Assembly (NCBI RefSeq): GCF_014651075.1
Contig: NZ_BMWE01000006.1
Span: forward strand, 310,001 to 374,000
From: Streptomyces djakartensis
GTDB lineage: Bacteria > Actinomycetota > Actinomycetes > Streptomycetales > Streptomycetaceae
DNA: 64,000 nt
Reading direction: 5' to 3'
Every line of letters begins with the position of its first letter. Positions within the stretch are counted from its first letter, which is position 1. Position numbers and translations under genes: made by a program. Shown piece by piece: positions 48,915 through 58,981 of the stretch. The notes beneath the pieces were generated by a model that saw only the letters and a list, made by a program, of their open reading frames with translations, did no database searches and was not told where the DNA came from.

Positions 48915-50201
48915 GTGGCACGCATCGGTGACGGCGGCGATCTGCTCAAGTGCTCGTTCTGCGGCAAGAGCCAGAAGCAGGTCAAGAAGCTCATCGCAGG
49001 GCCCGGTGTCTACATCTGCGACGAGTGCATCGATCTCTGCAACGAGATCATCGAGGAAGAGCTCGCGGAGACCAGTGAGGTCCGCTGGGAGGAACTCCCG
49101 AAGCCCCGTGAGATCTACGAGTTCCTCGAGGGCTACGTGGTCGGCCAGGAGGCCGCCAAGAAGGCTCTCTCCGTGGCGGTGTACAACCACTACAAGCGAG
49201 TCCAGGCCGGCGAGAACGGCGGGGCGAACGGCCGTGACGACGCCATCGAGTTGGCGAAGTCCAACATCCTGCTCCTCGGCCCCACGGGCTCCGGCAAGAC
49301 CCTCCTCGCGCAGACCCTCGCGCGCATGCTGAACGTCCCCTTCGCGATCGCCGACGCCACGGCGCTGACCGAGGCGGGGTACGTCGGTGAGGACGTCGAG
49401 AACATCCTCCTCAAGCTGATCCAGGCGGCCGACTACGACGTGAAGAAGGCCGAGACCGGGATCATCTACATCGACGAGATCGACAAGGTCGCGAGGAAGA
49501 GCGAGAACCCCTCGATCACGCGTGACGTCTCGGGTGAGGGCGTCCAGCAGGCCCTGCTGAAGATCCTGGAGGGCACCACGGCCTCGGTCCCGCCGCAGGG
49601 CGGCCGCAAGCACCCCCACCAGGAGTTCATCCAGATCGACACGACGAACGTGCTGTTCATCGTGGGCGGTGCCTTCGCCGGTCTCGAGAAGATCATCGAG
49701 GCCCGGGCCGGCGCCAAGGGCATCGGCTTCGGCGCGCAGATCCGCTCCAAGCGCGAGATGGAGTCCAAGGACCAGTTCCAGGAGGTCATGCCGGAGGACC
49801 TGGTCAAGTTCGGCATGATCCCCGAGTTCATCGGCCGCCTGCCCGTGCTCACCTCGGTCCACAACCTGGACCGCGAGGCGCTGCTCCAGATCCTCGTCGA
49901 GCCCCGCAACGCGCTGGTGAAGCAGTACCAGCGCCTCTTCGAACTCGACGGTGTGGAGCTGGACTTCGAGCGCGAGGCCCTCGAAGCCATCGCCGACCAG
50001 GCCATCCTCCGCCAGACTGGCGCGCGTGGCCTGCGCGCCATCATGGAGGAGGTCCTCCAGGGCGTGATGTACGAGGTCCCGTCCCGCAAGGACGTGGCCC
50101 GGGTCGTCATCACGGCGGACGTCGTCGAGTCGAACGTCAACCCGACGCTGATCCCGCGCGACGCGCGCGGACGCGGGCCGGGCGAGCAGAAGACGGCGTA
50201 G
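48915..50201 (+). CDS. clpX: ATP-dependent Clp protease ATP-binding subunit ClpX
   Basis: 428 residues from the GTG at 48915. The N-terminal zinc-binding domain uses C13, C16, C35 and C38. Walker A GPTGSGKT is at 122-129, Walker B IDEID at 186-190, the substrate loop GYVGEDV follows, and sensor-2 GARGLR lies near 375. [15 protein letters not shown] and IGFGA-type loop residues for ClpP contact are present. It unfolds tagged proteins and feeds ClpP1P2. A separate 181-bp upstream region suggests an own promoter besides read-through. Confidence 0.97.
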   Translation: MARIGDGGDLLKCSFCGKSQKQVKKLIAGPGVYICDECIDLCNEIIEEELAETSEVRWEELPKPREIYEFLEGYVVGQEAAKKALSVAVYNHYKRVQAGENGGANGRDDAIELAKSNILLLGPTGSGKTLLAQTLARMLNVPFAIADATALTEAGYVGEDVENILLKLIQAADYDVKKAETGIIYIDEIDKVARKSENPSITRDVSGEGVQQALLKILEGTTASVPPQGGRKHPHQEFIQIDTTNVLFIVGGAFAGLEKIIEARAGAKGIGFGAQIRSKREMESKDQFQEVMPEDLVKFGMIPEFIGRLPVLTSVHNLDREALLQILVEPRNALVKQYQRLFELDGVELDFEREALEAIADQAILRQTGARGLRAIMEEVLQGVMYEVPSRKDVARVVITADVVESNVNPTLIPRDARGRGPGEQKTA

Positions 50202-50215
50202 CCACCCCTCGTACA

Positions 50216-50246
50216 CGAAGGCGCCCAGCACTGCTGGGCGCCTTCG
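50216..50246. terminator. Bidirectional terminator after clpX
   Basis: CGAAGGCGCCCAGCA (50216-50230) is complementary to 50232-50246, giving a long stem with a tight loop. It lies between clpX (+) and the Pro-rich membrane protein (-). Confidence 0.88.
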
Positions 50247-50258
50247 TCGTGACCGGGG

Positions 50259-51275
50259 TCAGGCCGCGACGCGGATTTCCTCGCGGACCTTGGTGGTGAG
50301 GTCGATCGCGACGTCCTTGGTGACGCCCTTCGCCGCGTCACCCGGCGACACGATGGCGATGGTGCTGTAGTCGGCCCAGGCGCAGAACCAGTTGGTCTTC
50401 TCCTTCTTGGTCAGCCGGTCCTGACCCTTGACCGACTGGCACTTCATGACCGCGCCGTCGAGGTCGGCCGCCTCGGACTCGCCCACCAGTTCGGGCCTGC
50501 CGGACCCGGTGGTGGCCTCCTTCTCGGCGGCCTTCGCGAAGTTGGCGAAGAACAGGTCCAGCGTCGCCTCCGGGTCCGAGATCTCGCCGTAGGCGCCGGC
50601 CACCGAGAGGGTCTTGGCCGTCCCCAGCTTCGCCGCGGACGACGGGTCGTCGGGGTCGTAGTCGCTCAGGTCGACCGTGTTGTAGAGGCCCGCCACGGAC
50701 TTGGCGTCCTTGACGCCGCTCTTCTCCAGCTCCGACGTCGAGTCGCTGCCGGCGGTCGCTCCGTCCTTGGTGGTGCGCTTGTACTCGCTCAGCACCGTCG
50801 CCGGCGTCTTCAGCTTGTGCGGCCCGTCGTCCTCCAGGCCGCCACCGCCTGCGCCGATCACGAAGTACGCCCCGACACCGATGGCGGCGACCACCGCGAC
50901 CGCGCCGATGATGATGCCGGTCTTCTTCTTGCCGCTGCCCGGAGCGGGGGGCTGGGGCGCGCCGTAGGCCGCCTGGCCGTAGGGCGGCTGCGGCTGCTGG
51001 CCGTACGGGGGCTGCTGGCCGTACGGGGGCTGCTGGCCGTAGGGGCCCGGCTGGGGCGGGGCGCCCTGCGGGGCCTGCTGAGGGTGGCCGTAGCCCGGCT
51101 GGGGTGCGGCGGCCTGCTGCGGATAGCCGTAACCCGGCTGCGGAGCAGGGGCCTGCTGGGGGTAGCCGTAGCCGGGCTGGGGGGCCTGCGGCGGCTGGCC
51201 GTACGGTCCCGGCTGGCCGTACGGTCCGGGCTGCTGAGGCTGCCCGCCGTACGGGCCCGGCTGGTTGTGACTCAT
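50259..51275 (-). CDS. Membrane-anchored protein with Pro/Gln/Gly/Tyr-rich N-terminus
   Basis: 338 residues from the ATG at 51275 (GGAGGGGAAG upstream). The first 120 residues are low-complexity repeats of the form [10 protein letters not shown] and PYGQQP, cytoplasmic and probably disordered. [27 protein letters not shown] is the single membrane span. The outer domain (about 155-338) resembles secreted actinobacterial sensor-like domains ([31 protein letters not shown]). Two Cys, in MKCQSVKG and WFCAW, may pair. No function can be assigned. It is divergent from valS. Confidence 0.75.
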   Translation of the reverse strand: MSHNQPGPYGGQPQQPGPYGQPGPYGQPPQAPQPGYGYPQQAPAPQPGYGYPQQAAAPQPGYGHPQQAPQGAPPQPGPYGQQPPYGQQPPYGQQPQPPYGQAAYGAPQPPAPGSGKKKTGIIIGAVAVVAAIGVGAYFVIGAGGGGLEDDGPHKLKTPATVLSEYKRTTKDGATAGSDSTSELEKSGVKDAKSVAGLYNTVDLSDYDPDDPSSAAKLGTAKTLSVAGAYGEISDPEATLDLFFANFAKAAEKEATTGSGRPELVGESEAADLDGAVMKCQSVKGQDRLTKKEKTNWFCAWADYSTIAIVSPGDAAKGVTKDVAIDLTTKVREEIRVAA

Positions 51276-51399
51276 GTTCTGGCTTCCCCTCCAGATGTCT
51301 GTGTGTTCCGACATCCTGGCGCAGCCCCGTCGTGTCCATGGCATCGGGGCCCCGGCCGTTACAAAGCAAAGGCGTTTCGGGACAGCGACGTGACGCCTC

Positions 51400-51405
51400 T
51401 AAACT
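51400..51405 (+). promoter_or_regulatory. -10 element for a leaderless valS transcript
   Basis: TAAACT ends seven bases before the GTG at 51413 with no Shine-Dalgarno between. No room exists for a T-box leader. Confidence 0.45.
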
Positions 51406-51412
51406 GACCCCC

Positions 51413-54043
51413 GTGACCGAGAACGCTCAGCAGCAGCCACCAGCGCCCAGCACCGACCTGCCGACCCAGTACGCGCCGGCCGACGTAGAGGGGCCGCTGT
51501 ACGAGCGCTGGGTAGAGCGGGGTTACTTCGAGGCGGACGAGAAGAGCGACAAGCCGCCGTACACCATCGTCATCCCGCCGCCGAACGTCACGGGCTCGCT
51601 CCACCTGGGGCACGCCTTCGAGCACACCCTCATCGACGCCCTGACCCGCCGCAAGCGGATGCAGGGCTTCGAGACGCTGTGGCAGCCCGGCATGGACCAC
51701 GCCGGCATCGCCACCCAGAACGTCGTCGAGCGGGAACTCGCCAAGGAGGGCAAGTCCCGGCACGACCTGGGCCGTGAGGCATTCGTCGACCGGGTCTGGC
51801 AGTGGAAGGGCGAGTCCGGCGGGCAGATCAGCGGCCAGATGCGCCGCCTCGGCGACGGCGTCGCCTGGTCGCGCGAGCGCTTCACCATGGACGAGGGCCT
51901 CTCGCAGGCCGTCCAGACCATCTTCAAGCGCCTCTACGACGACGAGCTGATCTACCGCGCCGAGCGCATCATCAACTGGTGCCCCCGGTGCCTGACCGCG
52001 ATCTCGGACATCGAGGTCGAGTACCAGGACGACGACGGCGAGCTCGTCTCCATGAAGTACGGCGACGGTGACGACACCATCGTCGTCGCCACCACGCGTG
52101 CCGAGACGATGCTCGGTGACACGGCCGTCGCCGTCCACCCCGAGGACGAGCGGTACAAGCACCTGGTCGGCAAGCTGGTCAAGCTGCCGCTGACCGACCG
52201 CTCCATCCCGGTCGTCGCGGACGAGCACGTCGACCCCGAGTTCGGCACCGGCGCCGTCAAGGTGACGCCGGCGCACGACCCGAACGACTTCGAGATCGGC
52301 CAGCGCCACGACCTCCCGGCCCTGACGATCATGGACGAGCACGCGGTCATCACCGCCCACGGCCCCTTCCAGGGCCTGGACCGGCTGGAGGCCCGCTCGG
52401 CGATCGTCGCCGCGCTGCGTGCCGAGGGCCGGATCGTCGCCGAGAAGCGCCCGTACGTCCACAGCGTCGGCCACTGCTCGCGCTGCAAGACCACCATTGA
52501 ACCGCGCCTGTCCATGCAGTGGTGGGTCAAGGTCGGCCCGCTCGCCAAGGCGGCCGGTGACGCCGTCCGCGACGGCAAGGTCAAGATCCACCCGCAGGAG
52601 ATGGAGAAGCGCTACTTCGACTGGGTCGACAACCTCCACGACTGGTGCATCTCGCGGCAGTTGTGGTGGGGGCACCGCATCCCGGTCTGGTACGGGCCGA
52701 ACGGCGAGGTCGTCTGCGTCGGCCCCGACGAGCAGCCGCCCGGCACCGAGGCCGAGGGCTGGCGTCAGGACACCGACGTCCTCGACACCTGGTTCTCCTC
52801 CGGTCTGTGGCCGTTCTCCACGCTCGGCTGGCCCGAACAGACCGAGTCGCTGGCGAAGTTCTACCCGAACTCGGTCCTGGTCACCGGCTACGACATCCTC
52901 TTCTTCTGGGTCGCCCGGATGATGATGTTCGGCCTGTACGCGATGGACGGCACCCCGCCGTTCCACACCATCGCCCTGCACGGCATGGTCCGCGACCAGT
53001 TCGGCAAGAAGATGTCGAAGTCCTTCGGCAACGCGGTCAACCCGCTGGACTGGATGGACAAGTACGGCAGCGACGCCCTGCGCTTCACCCTCGCCCGCGG
53101 CGCCAACCCGGGCGTCGACGTCCCGATCGGCGAGGACTGGGTCCAGGGATCGCGCAACTTCGCCAACAAGATCTGGAACGCGACCCGCTTCGCGCTGATG
53201 AACGGCGCGACGGTGGACGGCCCGCTGCCGGAGGCGTCGAAGCTGTCCTCGACCGACCGCTGGATCCTCTCCCGCCTGAACTCGGTCGTGGCCGAAGTCG
53301 ACGCTTACTACGACGACTTCCAGTTCGCGAAGCTGTCGGACTCGCTGTTCCACTTCGCGTGGGACGAGGTCTTCGACTGGTACGTCGAGCTGTCCAAGAC
53401 GACGTTCCAGGCGGGCGGCGAGGCGGCCGAGGTCTCCAAGCGCGTCCTCGGCGAGGTGCTCGACGTCACGCTGAAGCTGCTGCACCCGGTGGTCCCCTTC
53501 GTCACCGAGACGCTCTGGACCACGCTCACCGGCGGCGAGTCGGTCGTCATCGCCGACTGGCCGAGCGACAGCGGCTTCCGGGACGCCGACGCCGAGCGTG
53601 AGATCGAGAGCCTGCAGTCGGTCATCACCGAGGTCCGCCGCTTCCGCGCCGACCAGGGCCTCCAGCCCGGCCAGCGGGTCCCCGCCCGGCTCACCCTGGA
53701 CGGCACGCCCTTCGCGACCCACGAGGCCGCCATCCGCCAGCTGCTGCGCCTCCAGCCGGAGGGCGACACCTTCACGGCGACGGCGACGCTCCCGGTCGCC
53801 GGTGCCGAGGTCGCCCTCGACCTCTCCGGCACGATCGACGTGGCGGCGGAGCGAAAGCGCCTGGCGAAGGACCTCGCCGCGGCCGAGAAGGAGAAGGCCC
53901 AGGCGAACGCGAAGCTCGGCAACGAGGCGTTCCTGGCGAAGGCCCCCGACCACGTCGTCGACAAGATCCGCACTCGTCTCGCCAAGGCGGAGGAGGACAT
54001 CACCCGCATCCAGGCCCAGCTGGAGAGGCTGCCGCAGGGCTGA
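51413..54043 (+). CDS. valS: Valyl-tRNA synthetase
   Basis: 876 residues. Class I signature HLGH at 64-67 (spelling HIGH in other synthetases) and KMSKS at about 532. The editing domain contains [19 protein letters not shown] and [32 protein letters not shown] is characteristic of ValRS. The C-terminal coiled-coil arm ([19 protein letters not shown]) contacts the tRNA. It charges tRNA-Val and hydrolyses mischarged threonine. GTG at 51413 is chosen over the longer open frame, which begins inside the divergent gene. The spacing to a -10 element indicates a leaderless mRNA. Confidence 0.97.
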   Translation: MTENAQQQPPAPSTDLPTQYAPADVEGPLYERWVERGYFEADEKSDKPPYTIVIPPPNVTGSLHLGHAFEHTLIDALTRRKRMQGFETLWQPGMDHAGIATQNVVERELAKEGKSRHDLGREAFVDRVWQWKGESGGQISGQMRRLGDGVAWSRERFTMDEGLSQAVQTIFKRLYDDELIYRAERIINWCPRCLTAISDIEVEYQDDDGELVSMKYGDGDDTIVVATTRAETMLGDTAVAVHPEDERYKHLVGKLVKLPLTDRSIPVVADEHVDPEFGTGAVKVTPAHDPNDFEIGQRHDLPALTIMDEHAVITAHGPFQGLDRLEARSAIVAALRAEGRIVAEKRPYVHSVGHCSRCKTTIEPRLSMQWWVKVGPLAKAAGDAVRDGKVKIHPQEMEKRYFDWVDNLHDWCISRQLWWGHRIPVWYGPNGEVVCVGPDEQPPGTEAEGWRQDTDVLDTWFSSGLWPFSTLGWPEQTESLAKFYPNSVLVTGYDILFFWVARMMMFGLYAMDGTPPFHTIALHGMVRDQFGKKMSKSFGNAVNPLDWMDKYGSDALRFTLARGANPGVDVPIGEDWVQGSRNFANKIWNATRFALMNGATVDGPLPEASKLSSTDRWILSRLNSVVAEVDAYYDDFQFAKLSDSLFHFAWDEVFDWYVELSKTTFQAGGEAAEVSKRVLGEVLDVTLKLLHPVVPFVTETLWTTLTGGESVVIADWPSDSGFRDADAEREIESLQSVITEVRRFRADQGLQPGQRVPARLTLDGTPFATHEAAIRQLLRLQPEGDTFTATATLPVAGAEVALDLSGTIDVAAERKRLAKDLAAAEKEKAQANAKLGNEAFLAKAPDHVVDKIRTRLAKAEEDITRIQAQLERLPQG

Positions 54044-54058
54044 GGGTTCGTACGGTGT

Positions 54059-54091
54059 GAGGCCCCCGGAGCTGTCAGGCCCGGGGGCCTC
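54059..54091 (+). terminator. Terminator after valS
   Basis: GAGGCCCCCGG (54059-54069) pairs perfectly with 54081-54091, 11-base loop. Confidence 0.85.
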
Positions 54092-54117
54092 TGACGTGGC
54101 TCAGGCACACGTACTCA

Positions 54118-54158
54118 GGGGCGCGGGGAACTGCGCGACAAGCCACGACGAACCCGCA
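54118..54158. repeat. Dispersed intergenic repeat, copy B
   Basis: A 41-base element, 36 of 41 identical to copy A (47060-47100). Like copy A it lies just after a terminator and before the promoter of the next plus-strand gene. Confidence 0.8.
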
Positions 54159-54206
54159 CACACACGACGACACAAACCACCCCCCGCCAATGTCACCCCC
54201 GCTCCG

Positions 54207-54212
54207 TAGACT
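54207..54212 (+). promoter_or_regulatory. -10 element for a leaderless folC transcript
   Basis: TAGACT ends six bases before the GTG at 54219, with no Shine-Dalgarno between. Confidence 0.45.
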
Positions 54213-54218
54213 GGCCCC

Positions 54219-55742
54219 GTGAGCGAGCTCCCTCCAGACCACAACGCCGACGACCAGCCCGACCCCCTCGACTCCTTCGACGAGATCATCGCGGAGGAAA
54301 CCACCCGCGACCCCGACCTCGCGGTCATCGAAGCCGGCAGCCGAACCCTGCGCACCCAGGGCGGCCCGCCCGACGCCGACATCCCGGCCCGCCCCTCCGA
54401 CCCCGAGGTCGACAAGGCCTTGCGCGAGGTCGAGGCGGAGCTCGCCACGCGCTGGGGCGAGACCAAGCTGGAGCCCTCCGTCAGCCGCATCGCCGCCCTG
54501 ATGGACCTCCTGGGAGAGCCGCAGCGGTCCTACCCGTCGATCCACATCACGGGCACCAACGGCAAGACCTCCACCGCCCGCATGATCGAGGCCCTGCTCG
54601 GCGCCTTCGAGCTGCGCACCGGCCGGTACACCTCGCCGCACGTGCAGTCGATCACCGAGCGCATCAGCCTGGACGGCGCCCCCATCTCCGCCGAGCGGTT
54701 CATCGAGACGTACCAGGACATCAAGCCGTACGTGGAGATGGTCGACGCGTCGCAGGAGTACCGGCTGTCCTTCTTCGAGGTGCTCACCGGCATGGCGTAC
54801 GCGGCGTTCGCCGACGCCCCCGCGGACGTCGTCGTCGTGGAGGTCGGCATGGGCGGCTCCTGGGACGCCACGAACGTGATCGACGGTGACGTCGCCGTCG
54901 TCACGCCGATAGACCTCGACCACACCGACCGGCTCGGCACCACGCACGCCGAGATCGCCACCGAGAAGGCCGGCATCGTCAAGCAGGGCGCCACCGTCAT
55001 CCTGGCGCAGCAGCCGGTCGAGGCGGCGCAGGTGCTGCTGAAGAAGGCCGTCGAGGTGGACGCGACCGTGGCCCGGGAGGGGCTGGAGTTCGGGGTCGTG
55101 GACCGGCAGGTGGCCGTCGGCGGTCAGCTGCTCACGCTGCGCGGCCTCGGCGGCGAGTACCCGGAGGTGTACCTGCCGCTGCACGGCGCGCACCAGGCGC
55201 ACAACGCTGCCGTCGCGCTCGCCGCGGTGGAGGCCTTCTTCGGCGTCGGCGCGCAGCGGGCCGAGCCGCTGGACCTGGACGCCGTCCGCAAGGCGTTCGC
55301 GGCCGTCGCCTCGCCCGGGCGGCTGGAGGTCGTGCGGCGGTCTCCGACCGTCGTGCTCGACGCCGCCCACAACCCGGCGGGTGCCCGGGCCGCCGCCGAG
55401 GCGATCGGGGAGGCCTTCCAGTTCAGCCGGCTCATCGGCGTGGTCGGCACGAGCGGCGACAAGAACGTACGGGAGCTGCTGGAGGCCTTCGAGCCGGTGT
55501 TCGCCGAGGTCGTGGTCACGCAGAACTCCAGCCACCGCGCGATGGACGCCGACGAGCTGGCCGGTATCGCCGTCGAGGTGTTCGGCGAGGAGCGGGTCCA
55601 GGTCGAGCCGCGGCTGCCCGACGCGCTGGAGGCCGCGATCACGCTGGCCGAGGAGGAGGGCGAGTTCTCGGGCGGCGGTGTGCTCGTGACCGGTTCCGTC
55701 ATCACCGTCGGCGAGGCCCGACTGCTCCTGGGGAGGGGCTGA
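54219..55742 (+). CDS. folC: Folylpolyglutamate synthase / dihydrofolate synthase
   Basis: 507 residues. P-loop HITGTNGKTSTARM at about 109-122, TSPHVQSITERI shortly after, EVGMGGSWDATNVID near 208, and the second-domain motif VLDAAHNPAGARAAAEA near 380. An N-terminal extension of about 65 acidic residues (DDQPDPLDSFDEIIAEET), absent from E. coli FolC, is common in actinobacteria. It adds glutamates to folates and may also make dihydrofolate. DUF4233 and ndk genes follow. Confidence 0.96.
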   Translation: MSELPPDHNADDQPDPLDSFDEIIAEETTRDPDLAVIEAGSRTLRTQGGPPDADIPARPSDPEVDKALREVEAELATRWGETKLEPSVSRIAALMDLLGEPQRSYPSIHITGTNGKTSTARMIEALLGAFELRTGRYTSPHVQSITERISLDGAPISAERFIETYQDIKPYVEMVDASQEYRLSFFEVLTGMAYAAFADAPADVVVVEVGMGGSWDATNVIDGDVAVVTPIDLDHTDRLGTTHAEIATEKAGIVKQGATVILAQQPVEAAQVLLKKAVEVDATVAREGLEFGVVDRQVAVGGQLLTLRGLGGEYPEVYLPLHGAHQAHNAAVALAAVEAFFGVGAQRAEPLDLDAVRKAFAAVASPGRLEVVRRSPTVVLDAAHNPAGARAAAEAIGEAFQFSRLIGVVGTSGDKNVRELLEAFEPVFAEVVVTQNSSHRAMDADELAGIAVEVFGEERVQVEPRLPDALEAAITLAEEEGEFSGGGVLVTGSVITVGEARLLLGRG

Positions 55743-55748
55743 GATCCC

Positions 55749-56105
55749 GTGCGTACGCTCTGTTCCTCGACCCTGATCGGCGAGTTCTTCATCATCGGCT
55801 TCGCCGGTCTGGTCGCCATGAAGGACCCCGGCCTGTCCATGACGACCGTGTGGACGGTCAGCGGTGTCGCGATGTTCCTGTGCCTGGTGCTGTGCGGCCT
55901 GGTGACGCGGCCGGGCGGGGTCGCGCTCGGCTGGGCGCTGCAGATCGGGCTCGTCGCGTCGGGCTTCGTCGTGCCGATGATGTTCTTCCTCGGGGTGGTC
56001 TTCGCGGCTTTGTGGTGGGCGTCCGTGCACTACGGACGGAAGGTCGACGAGGCCAAGGCGAGATTCGCCGCTCAGGCCGAATCCTCCACACCTGACGCTG
56101 CGTGA
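55749..56105 (+). CDS. DUF4233 membrane protein
   Basis: 118 residues with four hydrophobic segments (STLIGEFFIIGFAGLVA, VWTVSGVAMFLCLVLCGLV, LGWALQIGLVASGFVVPMMFFLGVVFAALWWASV) and a charged C-terminal tail. It lies six bases after folC. The position directly after folC and before ndk is conserved in actinobacteria, so co-expression is expected; the function is unknown. Confidence 0.85.
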   Translation: MRTLCSSTLIGEFFIIGFAGLVAMKDPGLSMTTVWTVSGVAMFLCLVLCGLVTRPGGVALGWALQIGLVASGFVVPMMFFLGVVFAALWWASVHYGRKVDEAKARFAAQAESSTPDAA

Positions 56106-56179
56106 CGGCCGCCCCGACACGCCGGGTAACCTCGTCTCACCGCACAACCGCACAGCCTTGACGCATAAGGAGCCCCGTC

Positions 56180-56593
56180 GTGACCCAGCGCACCCTCGTC
56201 CTCCTCAAGCCCGACGCCGTCCGTCGTGGCCTGACCGGCGAGATCATCAGCCGCATCGAGCGCAAGGCGGGCTGGAAGATCACCGCGCTGGAGCTGCGCA
56301 CCCTGGACCAGGACACGCTGGAGCAGCACTACGGCGAGCACAAGGGCAAGCCCTTCTACGAGCCGCTGGTGGAGTTCATGGCCTCCGGTCCGGTCGTGGC
56401 GATGATCGTCGAGGGTGAGCGGGTCATCGAGGGGCTGCGCGCGCTCGCCGGCCCGACCGACCCGATCGCCGCGGCCCCCGGCTCCATCCGCGGCGACTAC
56501 GGCGTGATCGTCCGGGAGAACCTGATCCACGCCTCGGACTCGGAGGAGTCCGCCGAGCGAGAAGTGAAGATCTTCTTCCCGGGCCGCGCCTGA
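56180..56593 (+). CDS. ndk: Nucleoside diphosphate kinase
   Basis: 137 residues. Lys11 region [20 protein letters not shown] near 104-108, and phospho-accepting H117 in [13 protein letters not shown] are present. It balances NTP pools by phosphate transfer. The GTG at 56180 has AAGGAG upstream. Followed by a clear terminator. Confidence 0.97.
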   Translation: MTQRTLVLLKPDAVRRGLTGEIISRIERKAGWKITALELRTLDQDTLEQHYGEHKGKPFYEPLVEFMASGPVVAMIVEGERVIEGLRALAGPTDPIAAAPGSIRGDYGVIVRENLIHASDSEESAEREVKIFFPGRA

Positions 56594-56610
56594 GACGCGA
56601 AGGACAAGCG

Positions 56611-56637
56611 AAGTCTGGGGGCGCCGCTCCCAGACTT
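56611..56637 (+). terminator. Terminator after ndk
   Basis: AAGTCTGGG (56611-56619) pairs with CCCAGACTT (56629-56637); the plus strand continues TTC. This separates ndk from the mre cluster. Confidence 0.85.
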
Positions 56638-56846
56638 TTCTGGCATATGCGTGCCGATCGAGGGAACGAACGCCCCCGAACGCCCGTCTCCACAAGCGAA
56701 CCCGCACAGCATCTGCTGACATTGGCGGAGACCCTCCCGCAGTGTTCGCGAAGGCGCGTCTACGATGGAAGCCTTCACGTCACAGCACCCACCTTTGCCT
56801 ACCTGAAAAGCCCTCAAAAGCTAGTGGGAAGGCCAGACGAATCCTG

Positions 56847-57878
56847 ATGGGGAACTCAATGTCGTTCATCGGCCGTGACATGGCTGTCGACCTCGGGACC
56901 GCCAACACGCTGGTGTACGTCAGGGGTCGCGGGATCGTACTCAACGAGCCGTCCGTCGTCGCGATCAACACCAACACCGGTGGCATCCTCGCGGTCGGCG
57001 CCGAAGCGAAGAAGATGATCGGGCGCACGCCCGGCAACATCGTTGCCGTCCGTCCGCTGAAGGACGGCGTGATCGCCGACTTCGAGATCACCGAGCGGAT
57101 GCTCCGCTACTTCATCCTGAAGATCCACAAGCGGCGGTATCTGGCTCGGCCGCGGGTCGTCGTCTGTGTGCCCTCGGGCATCACCGGCGTCGAGCGCCGC
57201 GCCGTCATCGAGGCGTCGTCCCAGGCCGGCGCCCGCCAGGTGCACATCATCGAGGAGCCCATGGCCGCGGCCATCGGCTCCGGCCTGCCGGTCCACGAGG
57301 CCACGGGCAACATGGTGGTCGACATCGGCGGCGGCACGACGGAGGTCGCGGTCATCTCCCTCGGCGGCATCGTCACCGCCCAGTCCATCCGCGTCGCGGG
57401 CGACGAACTGGACAACGCGATCATCCAGCACATCAAGAAGGAGTACTCCCTCCTGCTGGGTGAGCGCACGGCCGAACAGATCAAGATCACGATCGGATCG
57501 GCGTACGACCTCGACACCGACGAGCACACCGAAATCCGCGGCCGGGACCTCGTGTCCGGGCTGCCGAAGACCGTCGTCATCTCGGCGGCCGAAGTCCGCA
57601 AGGCGATCGAGGAGCCGGTCAACGCGATCGTCGACGCCGTCAAGACGACCCTCGACAAGTGTCCGCCGGAGCTGTCCGGCGACATCATGGACCGGGGCAT
57701 CGTGCTGACGGGCGGCGGAGCGCTCCTGCGGGGCCTGGACGAGCGGCTGCGCCGGGAGACCGGCATGCCGATCCACATCGCCGAGGACCCCCTGGACAGC
57801 GTGGCGCTCGGCTCCGGAAAGTGCGTCGAGGAGTTCGAGGCACTCCAGCAGGTGCTCGACGCCCAGCCGCGCAGATGA
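56847..57878 (+). CDS. mreB: Actin-like rod-shape/spore-wall protein MreB
   Basis: 343 residues from the ATG at 56847 (a second ATG at 56859 is possible). Actin-fold motifs: [17 protein letters not shown] (phosphate 1), [15 protein letters not shown] (phosphate 2) and [16 protein letters not shown] (adenosine). In Streptomyces MreB is needed mainly for spore-wall integrity rather than vegetative growth, which is polar. It opens the mre cluster, and a 253-bp upstream region holds its promoter. Confidence 0.97.
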   Translation: MGNSMSFIGRDMAVDLGTANTLVYVRGRGIVLNEPSVVAINTNTGGILAVGAEAKKMIGRTPGNIVAVRPLKDGVIADFEITERMLRYFILKIHKRRYLARPRVVVCVPSGITGVERRAVIEASSQAGARQVHIIEEPMAAAIGSGLPVHEATGNMVVDIGGGTTEVAVISLGGIVTAQSIRVAGDELDNAIIQHIKKEYSLLLGERTAEQIKITIGSAYDLDTDEHTEIRGRDLVSGLPKTVVISAAEVRKAIEEPVNAIVDAVKTTLDKCPPELSGDIMDRGIVLTGGGALLRGLDERLRRETGMPIHIAEDPLDSVALGSGKCVEEFEALQQVLDAQPRR

Positions 57879-57892
57879 CGTAACTCTTCGAT

Positions 57893-57928
57893 TCCGCCGT
57901 ACGGGACGATCTCCCCTCGTACGGCGGA
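57893..57928 (+). terminator. Intercistronic hairpin between mreB and mreC
   Basis: CCGCCGTACG (57894-57903) pairs perfectly with 57918-57927, extendable by one T-A pair. It could partly terminate mreB transcripts, so that mreC needs its own promoter, or stabilise the 3' end. Confidence 0.65.
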
Positions 57929-58020
57929 TCTTGATATAGAGACATAACTCCCACAAATGCAGCCCCTTGGGTTCCCTGGGGCTTCCCGAATTCCTATGAG
58001 GAAGGGCACGGCCGCCGCAC

Positions 58021-58968
58021 GTGAGGGACACACGAGAGAGCCGGCTGCTCCTGGTGCTGCTGATCGCCATCGCGTTCGCGTTGATCACGGTGGACATCCG
58101 CGGTGGGGAGGACTCACCGGTCGACGGTGCCCGGCAGGCCGCGGCGACGGTTTTCGGCCCGATCGAGAGCGGAGTCTCGGCCGCGGTCGACCCGGTCGGC
58201 AACGCGGTCTCCGCCATCCGGGACTCCGGAGAGCGGCACGACCGGCTCGCCGTGCTGGAAAAGGAGAACGCCGCCCTGAAGACCCGGCTCGGCAGTGACG
58301 ACCGCAGCCGCAGCCGCCTCAGACAGCTCGACAAGATGCTCAAGGTCGCCGGCCAGGGCCAGTACGGCATCAAGGGCGCGGAGGTCATCGCCATAGGGGC
58401 CGCGCAGGGCTTCTCCTGGACCATCACCATCGACGTCGGCGCGAACGACGGCATCAAGCGCGACATGACCGTCCTGAACGGGGACGGGCTCGTCGGCCGG
58501 GTCACCACCGTCGGGCCGAACACCGCCACGGTCCTGCTCGCCAGCGACCCCGACTTCACGGTCGGCACCCGGATGGAGGACAGCGACGAGCTCGGCTTCG
58601 CCTCGGGGCAGGGCGACCGCCCGCTGCGCGTGGAACTCCTCAACGGCAAGGCGGAGGTCAAGAAGGGCGACCGTCTGGTCACCTTCGGCTCGCAGGCCGA
58701 CCGGCCGTTCGTGCCCGGGGTGCCCGTCGGCGTGGTCTCCCGCGTCGACCCCTCCGGCGGCGGCCTGACCCGCACGCTGTACGTCACCCCGTACGCCGGC
58801 TTCACCAAGCTCGACATCGTCGGTGTCGTCGTCGAGGCCCCGAAGAAGGACCCGCGCGACACGGTGCTCCCGCCCAAGCCGAAGCCCACCCCCCGGCCGA
58901 CGGTGACGGTGACCGTGACCCCGTCCGCCGGGGCACCCGCGGACGGCCAGAACCAGCAAGAGCAGTAG
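58021..58968 (+). CDS. mreC: Rod-shape-determining protein MreC
   Basis: 315 residues from the GTG at 58021. One N-terminal membrane span (RLLLVLLIAIAFALITVDI), a coiled coil (LAVLEKENAALKTRLGSDDRSRSRLRQLDKML, about 75-110) and the double beta-barrel domain (VIAIGAAQGFSWTITIDVGANDGIKRDMTVLNGDGLVGRV) follow. The tail is Pro/Thr-rich. It scaffolds PBP2 and RodA outside the membrane. mreD follows after 13 bases. Confidence 0.95.
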   Translation: MRDTRESRLLLVLLIAIAFALITVDIRGGEDSPVDGARQAAATVFGPIESGVSAAVDPVGNAVSAIRDSGERHDRLAVLEKENAALKTRLGSDDRSRSRLRQLDKMLKVAGQGQYGIKGAEVIAIGAAQGFSWTITIDVGANDGIKRDMTVLNGDGLVGRVTTVGPNTATVLLASDPDFTVGTRMEDSDELGFASGQGDRPLRVELLNGKAEVKKGDRLVTFGSQADRPFVPGVPVGVVSRVDPSGGGLTRTLYVTPYAGFTKLDIVGVVVEAPKKDPRDTVLPPKPKPTPRPTVTVTVTPSAGAPADGQNQQEQ

Positions 58969-58981
58969 GAGCTGTCACCTC

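Noticed and set aside
51276..51412. T-box riboswitch before valS
   Set aside because: The intergenic region is only 137 bases, shows no T-box or specifier features, and a -10 element at the start codon implies a leaderless mRNA.
51359..53953. 864-codon open frame antisense to valS
   Set aside because: Shadow of valS; no recognisable motif and wholly explained by GC bias.
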